Origin: Ceriagrion tenellum
Lineage: Eukaryota > Arthropoda > Insecta > Odonata > Coenagrionidae
Assembly (NCBI GenBank): GCA_963169105.1
Contig: OY720642.1
Location: forward strand, 76,362,716-76,426,715
Length of the DNA: 64,000 nucleotides
Reading direction: 5' to 3'
Positions 55,111 to 64,000 of the stretch are shown here, piece after piece (position 1 is the stretch's first letter; each line of letters begins with the position of its first letter). The translations under genes were made by a program, and so were the position numbers. The notes beneath the pieces are model-generated. The model worked only from the letters and a program-made list of their open reading frames with translations. It had not been told where the DNA came from and did not search any database.

Positions 55111-58100
55111 TTTCCGTGATCAATTTGGCGGAAATGAAAAACTTTTTCAATCAAAAAGCTAATTTTTGGTAAACAAGCTTTTGGATAAATCGTGTATTTT
55201 TTCGGCTCTTAAAATTATGCTAGGACTAAATTTTTTGATATAAAACTCCTAGTTGATTTCGTAAGTAGAAGATCATAGATTTTAGTGATCGATCATAAAC
55301 TACGTTACCAACTTAGGGGGAAGGGGGTTCGCCTAAAAATCAACGGCGGTTGATATAGGAAATAAAGTATCAAATAATATAGGAAAATCAGATCGAAAAA
55401 CTCAGCAGCGCAATAAGAGCTGAAAAGCTGTAAAAGAACCATAGTCTGACATCCCATACGATTGACGGAGTACCGCACTCGAAGTCCTGTCCATGTAGCA
55501 TTCTAGTAAACCTCTGAGTAGAGACAGTAGAACTTGAAGGAGAATATGTGGAATAATATAGTGAGTAAATTAGGCATCATTCTTTCATTGTGTAAATTGC
55601 ATTTTTGTGTAATAAATATTTTGCGAGAAGAAATGTAGGGCCTCTACCTGGAGAAAGGCAATAAAACTTTAAGTAAATTATAAGGAAAAAGAGAGTAAGT
55701 GGATAAAAAATTATTCTTTCAAGTGTGTAAATTTGACATCAGTTGAATGAATAGTTTTTGAGAAAAAATGTGGGGCCCATACTTTCAGGCCAACTCTCGT
55801 ACGTAGATGCCTTGGGGCAGATATCTTTGCGTCCGGCGCATGATTGGGTATCTCATAATTTGTGAATTCCGCAGTGATTTTTTTAAATTTAATAAAAATA
55901 TCTCTACTGTCATCCGTTTGCCTTCCTGAAACAACACACAGTGGCGCTGACGTATGCCAAGCTCATCAATCCCTTCTTTTCCACTGCTCCCCAGAAATCC
56001 TTCGTCCCAACTCCGACCGCACGGAAACCGCGACACCCTACCTCAGAAGCACCCGTTGAAAGTGTCAACTAATTTTCTGCGCGACAAATCCACCGTGTCT
56101 TTCCGTGCCAAACTCCACATTCCACTCTCCCAGTTCATCTTTCCGGAAATTTTAGCCCTTGAAATATTCGTGGCGACCGCAAAACCATTTACCACAAGAG
56201 CTGAACAGGTCGCAACTACTGTCACATTTTACAAAATCCATGACACTTTTGCCCAAACTCATGAATCCTTCTCATGTCACGAGATCTTCCTCGTCCCGGA
56301 CCATGACCTTCCCATGACAAACCCATCTTCTTATGTAAACCTAGGTCATCGTTCTTTTTCTCTAAAATGCTCTGAAAGTTGAACACGACGCACGAAACCT
56401 CGAGCTAATATTATGGAGGCAGATAAGAGGTCATTCCATCGCTGTTTATGAAATTTCAATGAGTACACACATATGTTTACTAGCGAACACTCACAAACTT
56501 ACCACTGTCATGAGGGGAAAATTGCAAAAAAAGTATTAACTGGCATCCATCATCCCGTAATTATATTCAACGAAAATTAATTTGAAACTTACCTTTCTGT
56601 ATTCAATACTGTACGATTACCGTATACTATTTTGACATGTAAAATGGTATCTTCTTTCGCTTTTATTCTAAATTACAATTAATATATAACTATGCGTCTT
56701 CATTTGGGCGAATTTGAGATAGAGGCAGTCCCTTCTTTCATCTCACACCGCGTCAGACACATGCATGAAATAAAGAGCATAGAAAGATAAATACATTGTG
56801 TGGGAAAACATAAGTAAATAAGAAGCTGATATTCTTGACAAAAAAACCACTGCAGGAAAACACCCACGCGTGAAGGGGGTGTGAAATACCTGCAAAAAAC
56901 TAAAGACAGAAAATGCTAATAACACTCTTATAAGAACGAATCGAGAAGTCTAATTCGCAAAAGAAAATGATAATATATGTATAACTGAAAAATAAAATAA
57001 TGATACTTGGAAAAATAATATAAAGGTCATAAATAAAAATAGCAAATAAACATAGACAATATATAAATAATTAAAATGAGAGTCATAAAAATCGATATAA
57101 ATTAAAAATGTTTATATATTTTTAAAAAGTTTAATCAGCACGATAAGAATGTTTTTAACAAAATAACTTATCTATTTTCTTAATTATAATATCTTTACAA
57201 ACGTCCACCAATTAACTATATACACCACTGAAAAAATTTCAGTTCATAAAGTCAGTGCAGTGTATACTTATTTATGATCACGTCTGAAAGGTGTTTTTAC
57301 CCTTTGAAATGAAGAACTAAGGGGTCGTGCATAGACTGCGTTACCGTTTTCGGTGATTTTTCCCCCCCTCCCCCTCTTCGTTGACAACCGTCGTATTTTT
57401 CCCAGCCCCTTCAACCCCTCCCCTCCCTCCTATATGTAACATTGTCTCTACAAATGAAACTGTCAATTCAAAAAAATTTTTTTCAATTATTGAGTGCGTT
57501 ATGTTTAGGGATAGGTTGAAATAATACAAATAAAGTAGCGCAACTAGATATAATAAAACGCATTTCAATTGTAAAGAGTAATATTCATTTTTAAATTATA
57601 AAAGTCAACTACAAATCACATGAAGTTAAAAAAAAACTAGAACTTGTCATGAGGGTGCTATTTAAGCCGTGAGAAGGTTAAAATGTAAGAAAATTTGATG
57701 GTATGAAGACTTACAACATTGTAGAAGCAATAGTTCAGTTACATTGAGTTTAAGTAGAACCTTGAAGTATAAGGAACACACCGCGCGCCCTTTCTTATGT
57801 TAAACTTTGTAGAATTGTCGACGCGATGCAGAGAAAGAAACGTAAACAGGCGCATTGCAACAGCAGCGTTACTTTGAGTGAACCCCGCCCCTTCCCTCGC
57901 TATCCTCGCCGTAGGTTTTTAGACGACCCTCCGCCCCTTCTAAGTTGGCAATGTAGTTTATATACGACCCCTAACCTAGAAATATAAAACACAATTCGAA
58001 TATGGCTACCTCATACCCTGTTCTTCCTCATGCCTCATATCCTCCTGTTTCTCATGCAAAATTCAAATCTAGCAGTGCGATTACTTACCTTCGAATCTTC

Positions 58101-58642
58101 AGTGCTAATAGGAAAATAGAAAAAAACGTTTGCAAACTCAAGCCTCTAGAATCCGGTGGATTACTCGCGACGGACTAGCTCGGAGACTCATATTTAGAAT
58201 ACTTGGACGTGCATTGCATAGAGCCGGCGATATATTAGAGTAGCAGAACGCGAATTAATGTCAAGTGTGCGACTTAGCGTAACCTGTCACTGCGAGTTCG
58301 GTCTTCGCTTCTTTCCTTCCTGCAGTTGGCCGACGGGTAGGCAAGGTGATGACGATGCCTTGTCGGACAAGCTTGGCACCTTTGGTCCACCGCATCCGAC
58401 TCTGGCCGAGATCACGGTGGAGCCGGATCGAACCAGTGCCCTTCGCGGATGAAGAAAATGCGTTTCGCAACCGGGAGTGGTCACTGTGAGCCCGGCTATG
58501 CATTCCTTTAGAGCATGTTTTAAGGAGGCTTTATAAAACGGAATAAAATGCTTTCGCAGACGTTTACGGGAATTTATTTTGCGAATCTGCTGTGGAAGTC
58601 AATCTGTTTACGCAGGCTTCTAAAATAAGAATTTGTATTTTC
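55111..58642. other. Mostly unrecognised sequence
   Basis: 55,860-56,385 holds a 142-codon plus frame (55,954-56,382) with no known motif. 56,940-57,250 is very AT-rich. 57,355-57,430 is a C/T-rich tract. 58,250-58,500 is a GC-richer patch with frames on both strands. No feature can be named. Confidence 0.4.
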
Positions 58643-58800
58643 AATTAGTTGTGCCCGGCATGCGTTGCAATGCTTTTTCTGGGTTCACAATTCAAAATAA
58701 ATTTTAGACGTAGTCCAATGAAGGTAATGCTCATCGAGGCGCTATAAAAGACAATATTCAACGTTTCAATAGTTTTCCATAGAGATGAAGGATTCATCAG
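58643..58800 (+). repeat. Start of repeat D and adjoining degenerate motif
   Basis: TTGTGCCCGGCATGCGTTG at 58,649 is the start of dispersed repeat D, which ends after about 40 bp. On minus, CTGATGA (58,800-58,794) and GAAACGT (58,767-58,761) are separated by about the right distance for a hammerhead, but stem II does not form convincingly. Confidence 0.4.
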
Positions 58801-58859
58801 TCCCTTTACAATAAGGGCAAAGATTTTGTCAAAATATTGTTACACCGTTGAGGAAATAT

Positions 58860-60250
58860 TTTGACGCTCTTCACCTTACTCTCAACCCCTGAGTGAATAA
58901 CCAACCTGCTTGAAGCTCATTAATAATTTTCTTTCATTTGCTGCGTATTTTTTAATGAATGGAGGATTTGTCACAGGAATTGGAGTTTTTTTAAAGGAGA
59001 CACATCGGCAATTACATTGTGTTCTCTGTTCAGTTAGTGGTTTAGATCATTCATTCACTTTCCTTCATTCATTAATTTTGCTATTTGCTCAGAGTTTATC
59101 AGCTATTTGGTGAATTTTACCGAATATTTGATATCAAATTCCAGGATATTATTTAACTTGTAAAAATTCTTATATTCGATTTATTTTTTTCATCCATATC
59201 AATTCATTCATAAAAATAATATTTTATGATGAATCAAAGTTTACAGCTGGACATACGGCAGATTTTCAGCTTCTCCGTTTTTTCCAGCTTTGCTCCAAAC
59301 GGCGCTAAACGTCTAAATGCTACCTCTAGTGATTAAAACGCCCTTTTTTTCGTTTTTAGCTGTCTTTGAATAATCTTGTTGATTCATTTTGGTGTTATGG
59401 TAGGATAAATACTTCAAGAAGTGATATGTTTCTTAATGTTACTGGTCGATTCCATACAAAGGAAAAGAAGGATTCATTTATGATTAAATAAATCTATAGA
59501 GTTATAATTCAAACTAATTGTAAGAGAGAACGGTATTTGCTGGAAATGGACTTTTATTTCTATTTATTCCCGATTCCATCAATTAACTCATCGCCCATGC
59601 ACGATGAAAACACTCAGAGATCACCTCCTCTTTGACATTGAAATACAAATCAGGAATTATTGAAAAAATATGTATAATTTTTTACCTGCAGTTTACCTGC
59701 TACCTGAAATTATTTTTACCCGCTAAATTCCGTTTCTTCTGAAATTGCAAATATTTTAAATTGACCTAATTTTCTAAATTACGGACTGGTTTCCTTGAAT
59801 CCTCCACGCAAGAGAATATCTCGTATCGTATTTTATGTTACTGCATTTTTACTTTTCTCTTGAATTTTGTTTATTGTCGTTTAATCTCTCATTTTTTTTA
59901 TAAAGTAGGAAAGATGTGTGCCAAAACACTGCAGCCAAAAGCCAAGTGAATTAAATTATTGAAAAATGTGCAATTTTCAATTCAATGATAGTTGGCAAAC
60001 ATGGCAAACATACCAGGTATAAATTTGTTGCATTTCATTCCTGATATATTTATTGTTTCTGTCGTATTTGTTGAGTAATGAATCTTCTAAAACCTACAGG
60101 CAATTATAATTTACCCTGTATAATCGTTGAGTAAAGATCTATTAGAGGGCTGAGCGATTTAAGAAAAATTGAAAAAACTATTTAATTCCCATAAAATATT
60201 TTGGTTGCTCAGGGGTTGAGAGTAATTGAGAATAAGGCGAAGAGCTTTGA
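58860..60250. repeat. Large inverted repeat around a family H-like segment
   Basis: GCTCTTCACCTTACTCTCAACCCCTGAG (58,872 on, in two 20-nt parts GCTCTTCACCTTACTCTCAA and CCCCTGAG) is matched in reverse by CTCAGGGGTTGAGAGTAA...AAGGCGAAGAGC at 60,210-60,247. Just inside the left end, 58,893-59,172 is about 280 bp strongly similar to the spacer of the 62.4-62.9 kb hammerhead element (TAATGAATGGAGGATTTGTC, GATATCAAATTCCAGGATAT). The intervening 1 kb is AT-rich without coding. It looks like a larger relative of that element. Confidence 0.5.
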
Positions 60251-60399
60251 CAGGTTGCTCAAATGTGTAATTAGCTATTGAATTTTATATGAAAAAGGGC
60301 AAAAACTTTGTACCAGGAGTTATTATTGCCGCGCCTAATGAACGACACCTTGCTTCTTTTGGAAGATAAGTTTCCGCAACAAAAATAAGTCAATATTTC
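60251..60399. other. No recognised feature
   Basis: AT-rich spacer between the inverted repeat and the GC-rich block. Confidence 0.3.
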
Positions 60400-60830
60400 T
60401 TCCTCTTTTTTCTTTAAATGGCCCGCTGTGTGTCGGACCCTGCGCAGCTGGCCACCTAATCAACAGGGTCCCACTGTCGTCTTAAGGCGGCGCCGGGCCG
60501 GTCTGATGGGCAAGAGATGAAATTGTGCTCATTAAAAGGACGGTCCTCCACGCGGAAGGGTGAACAAATGGAAGTTTAGTTCCTTGGGGTCCCTTGGGGT
60601 TTAGGAGGGGTCGCGAGTGCGACGAGCGTGAATCCGCTTCACGAATCTCCGTCGGCCGTTAAAAGGTGACGCAAGCGCGGTTGCAGGAGGGAATAACTAA
60701 AATAGACCTCGTATTCTTTGTCGAAGTTCTGCGCTCCTTGCCGCTCGAAGCCATAAAATACACCCTCTCGACGCGCACTTCCTCGTCGGAGATGTTTTAT
60801 GCCCGCTAGACTTGAGATTGATGAATCAAG
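60400..60830. promoter_or_regulatory. GC-rich, repeat-free block
   Basis: Contains GGCGGCGCCGGGCC, a CCTTGGGGT doublet and scattered CpGs, with no resemblance to any repeat in the window and no long frame on either strand. Low-copy GC-rich islands in such AT-rich DNA are candidates for conserved regulatory sequence, but nothing here proves function. Confidence 0.25.
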
Positions 60831-62408
60831 CCCTTAAAATTCGTTTTATTTTTCCCGTGACTGCCACTTTCTTTCAAATCAATTTATTAAGTTCTTCATA
60901 CATATATTTACATACATATACATGTAAATGTAACGTATAAAATCGTCTTTGTAAATTATATTTTATTGCATTTTCATTACATCGCATCAACATAATCAAT
61001 CACAGAAACCTATCAAAAAGTAATATCATGGCATTTAGTTCAGTATAGGTCCTGATAAGCTATTGATATAGCTTGTCAGCAGGTTCTTAATTTAATCTCA
61101 TAGATCTTCATTGTTTTCAAAGTCATGGTGTATGACTTTATGCGGCAGAAAATCTTTGGAACATAACCTCTAAAGCCATATAATTTAATATTCTAAGAGC
61201 CAATTTTTTAATTTATTTTATTACTTCACTTATTTAAGTTAAACATTATAACTTATTGGCCATATTATTGGATTAGGTAAGTACTTTCACCGTCTGATTT
61301 CTCTCTCCGTGCAATGTGGGACACGTTTTTACTTTATGCCTCTTATTATCCCTCAGTGCTGATTTTTTTCAACTTCATCCAAAATCACATATTTGTCACT
61401 AAAATAATTTTCAATTATAATCACATACTCGAATCTCTTATCAACTGAAAGTATTCTCAATCTTTGATATGCATCTTTTTCTAAGTTATTATCTTATCAA
61501 ATTTAAACTTAAAGAAGGAACACTCTTTGTACAATTTTGTAGGAAAATTGCATAAGTAAGTTATACCATTAGCATTTCCACGCTTTCCTTGAAATACCGA
61601 TCAAAGTTTTAATTGTTCACTCTCATTAGCAAGGTATAATTATGAATTAGCAATTTTCTCTTTCTCATGTAATGATAGTAAATATATATTTTCTTGCCAT
61701 AACCTTTAAAAGTAATTATTACTTGATTAATTATTAATTAATTAATTTTTCAAGTCAAGTAACTATTTTTTGAGAAGACTTTGGTCAACTCATCCCAAAC
61801 AGGACCATTTATTTACAATACTTATTCGGGGAATATTCTTAGCATGTTTAAAACATTTATTTCACTTTTTCCAGATCTGTATGTCATAGGTGATCGAGAA
61901 TAATTGTTTGTTGTTTTAGGACTACTCTTTAATTAATTTTAGGAATTAAACTCTTCGTATCTTCATACACAAGCAATTCTCTTCAACTAATTTTTATGAA
62001 CTTAGGAGGGCAAGCACCTTCCATATCACAAGTAAAGCGGCTGGTATTTGTCGGAAAACTTTCACAGAAATAGTGCGATAATACGCTGATATTTTTAAAT
62101 CTTGGAAATGGTGAGATATTATCCTTTAAAATGAGACCAAATTCATAGACTTCTAGATGAAATAAAATCTTGCCTAAACCACCTGATTTCGGAGAGGAAA
62201 TAGTCTGTTCAATTTACCAACGTTAGCATTTATGAAGAAATACCCTTATTTTGTTAATTTAAAGAAAGAAAACCCTCATACAGCAAGGATGCCATTTTAT
62301 AGTGGCCATGTAACAAGACACAAACTTAAGGACGTATACAAGTAAATTTACCAACGATGCAAGTAGAAAGTTTTCAAATATAAAATAAAGGAAAAATAGG
62401 GGAAAACT
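60831..62408. other. No recognised feature
   Basis: Very AT-rich, no frame above 65 codons, short TTAATTAATTAATTA run near 61,732. Confidence 0.5.
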
Positions 62409-62466
62409 ACTTAGGTGAAACAGTTCTCTCCACTGTTTTCGGGTTAGCTGCGTCAAGTTTTATTCA

Positions 62467-62506
62467 GATGACGTTTCGTGGCCTATGCTGGCCACATCTT
62501 CAGATC
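62467..62506 (-). ncRNA. Hammerhead ribozyme, family H, intact core
   Basis: On minus: stem I GAT/ATC, canonical core CTGAAGA, extra T, perfect 6-bp stem II GTGGCC/GGCCAC with loop AGCATA, GAA, palindromic stem III ACGT, C at the cleavage position (complement of G62470). All core nucleotides required for catalysis are present. It is the best-preserved ribozyme candidate in the window. The short stem III is characteristic of Penelope-type hammerheads. Confidence 0.7.
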
Positions 62507-62815
62507 AGCTCTGAGTGAATAACCAATCTGCTTGAAGCTCATGAATAATTTACTTACATTTGCTGCCTATTTACTTTTTAATGAATGGAGGATTTGTCAC
62601 AGGAAGTGGGGTATTTTAAAGGATAGACACCGGCAGTTACATTGTGTTCTCTATTCAGATAGTGGTTTAGGTCATTCAATCACTTTCACTCTCCTTCTTT
62701 CATTCATGTTGTTATTTGTTCAGAGTTTATCAGCTACTTGGTGAATTTTACCGAATATTTGATATCAAATTCCAGGATATTATTTAACATGTAAAAATTC
62801 TTATCACTCAGACCT

Positions 62816-62855
62816 GATCTGAAGATGTGGCCAGTATAGGCCACGAAACGCCATC
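62816..62855 (+). ncRNA. Hammerhead ribozyme, family H, plus copy
   Basis: Stem I GAT (62,816-62,818) pairs with ATC (62,853-62,855). Core CTGAAGA (62,819-62,825), stem II GTGGCC/GGCCAC (62,827-62,832 with 62,839-62,844), GAA (62,845-62,847). The stem III segment is ACGC rather than ACGT, so its self-pairing is weakened. C62852 is at the cleavage place. Confidence 0.65.
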
Positions 62856-62944
62856 TGAATAAAACTTGACGCAGCTAACCCGAAAACAATGGAGAGAACT
62901 GCAATCCAGCGCTGCGAAAGCCTCAAACAGATACTTAGGTGAAA

Positions 62945-63179
62945 GGTACGAAAGAGGCAGGCATAAAAAGGATTAAGATGAAAGTGCAAAAGGATCGATG
63001 TGAGATGGGAGGAAATTCGAGAGAGAGGAGAGGTGGAAGAAAAGAGTACGTTTAGTGATTGAAAGTCTGGGAATGGGCGTGTGGAGTAAAGGGTGAGAAC
63101 GGGTGGGGCGGGATGGAACTTTTAAACTGATAAAAGAGAGCAATTCAGGGCAGTCGATGGTGGAATTTAGAATATAAAT
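62945..63179. other. Purine-rich unrecognised stretch
   Basis: G/A-rich on plus. The 97-codon minus frame is compositionally biased. Nothing else seen. Confidence 0.4.
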
Positions 63180-63415
63180 AACTAGCTGACCCGTGCGAAT
63201 ATTTCGCACAGTATGCAGCTTCTTCCAGTTTCTTCCTTCTTTCTTCCCGTTCTTCTTTTTTTTCAAATTTTTCGCACAGAATGCAGCTTATTCCTGTTTC
63301 TTCCTTCTTTCTTCCTGTTCTTATACCTGTCAAATATTTCGCACAGTATGCAGCTTCTTCCTGTTTCTTCCTTTTTTCTTCCTGTTCTTATACCTGTTTC
63401 TTCCCATGGACAATA
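63180..63415. repeat. ~70-bp tandem repeat, three copies
   Basis: Begins AACTAGCTGACCCGTGCG, then three units each starting TCGCACAG(T/A)ATGCAGCTT and continuing CTTCC(T/A)GTTTCTTCC...TTCCTGTTCTT (starts near 63,204, 63,271 and 63,338). The CTAGCTGACCCG opening resembles the terminal motif of repeat D, suggesting a related dispersed element with internal tandem units. Pyrimidine-rich frames here are artefacts. Confidence 0.75.
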
Positions 63416-64000
63416 GTGTGTTATTTATGTTTGTGCTAAAGATACATAACGTAAACGGTAAACGGTCACACTGAAGCATGTAGAATATAAACAATCTAAC
63501 TAAACGATGTGTTAATAGGTGGCGCCTCCTCCAGTCTTTTAAGCTCGTAATTATAGCCAACATATTAGTTGATTATATTGTTAACAGATGGCCTTGTTAA
63601 TTTTTGATGATTTTTTAAAACTTTTTAACAAAAACTTTAATTGAAGACCATTCTATTTTCCGTCAATAGTGGGGAACATAAGCTTTAAAATGATGTTTGA
63701 ATCATAAATTTTGATGAAGAATTATGGGAGTTATGGTGTTGTGACAAAGAAAGTCTTGGAAACATAATATATATGATAAGTTTTAAGTCTGCTGTGAGTC
63801 TATGAGTGGGGAGATTAGTCTTGTGGTTGTAACAAGAAAGAGTGAGACTTTAACAATAATAAAATGTATTAAAATCAGAAACACATGAAATACATAAGAG
63901 TATATCAACTGTAACCCATATTTAAAGTAAAAAAAACAGTTGCTATGTATATTACACGTCATAAATACATGTATATGATTGTGTTCTCAACTATTAGAGA
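63416..64000. other. No recognised feature
   Basis: AT-rich to the window edge, no frame or repeat noticed. Confidence 0.5.

Larger units (their letters stand above)
62409..62944 (+). mobile_element. Hammerhead palindrome element, family H
   Basis: The 12-bp repeat ACTTAGGTGAAA at 62,409-62,420 and 62,933-62,944 bounds a 512-bp insert. Inverted arms of about 98 bp (62,421-62,519 and 62,804-62,901) share GAGAGAACTG, GGGTTAGCTGCGTCAAG, GGCCACGAAACG and CAGATCAG. The left arm abuts its target repeat; the right arm is followed by a 31-nt tail. The 284-bp spacer has a close relative at 58,893-59,172. Both arms hold hammerheads, the minus one with an intact core. The 70-codon frame in the spacer is not convincing as protein. 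Confidence 0.85.

Overview
The window looks like repeat-rich, AT-rich nuclear DNA from an animal, most likely an arthropod (inference). Every interpretable coding trace is a decayed retroelement: non-LTR reverse transcriptases, among them relatives of the arthropod retroelements often annotated as craniofacial development protein 2-like, and a Penelope-like element. There are also tRNA-derived SINEs, MITE-like elements and one tandem satellite. I found no convincing cellular protein-coding exon, rRNA or functional tRNA gene. The open reading frames not called here are short and match nothing I recognise, so the window is probably intergenic or lies inside a large intron.

Layout. 1.6 kb: first hammerhead palindrome. 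3.3-4.8 kb: non-LTR fragments and a MITE. 5.4-7.7 kb: dispersed repeats in inverted orientation around a CpG-rich block. 9.5 kb: minimal hammerhead unit. 11.7-17.3 kb: dense retroelement debris with two SINE foldbacks and one hammerhead palindrome. 18.9-20.1 kb: ten-copy satellite of about 121 bp with higher-order ordering. 20.8-25.9 kb: hammerhead palindromes, one enclosing a Penelope-like C-terminus. 27.5-34.6 kb: MITE, SINE nested in a non-LTR fragment, another palindrome, a dispersed repeat. 36.9 kb: 5' end of a non-LTR element. 39.6-40.4 kb: two abutting palindromes, one split by a SINE. 41.9 kb: SINE foldback. 43.0 kb: long foldback element. 45-54.3 kb: several non-LTR tails. 54.6-60.8 kb: mostly unique DNA with a few GC-rich blocks. 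62.4 kb: hammerhead palindrome with the best-preserved ribozyme.

Main observation. At least eight short elements carry hammerhead-ribozyme-like motifs, usually as a head-to-head inverted pair. Several are bounded by 11-13 bp direct repeats and share one architecture: target-site repeat, inverted copy, sense copy, an unpaired 3' tail of about 30-50 nt, target-site repeat. The copy at 24.75-25.24 kb encloses the C-terminal end of a Penelope-like endonuclease, which ties the group to Penelope-like elements. Unrelated tRNA SINEs at 13.0, 29.3 and 41.9 kb are also self-inverted, and at least two follow the same plan. This suggests a shared way of making inverted, snap-back retro-insertions in this genome (inference).
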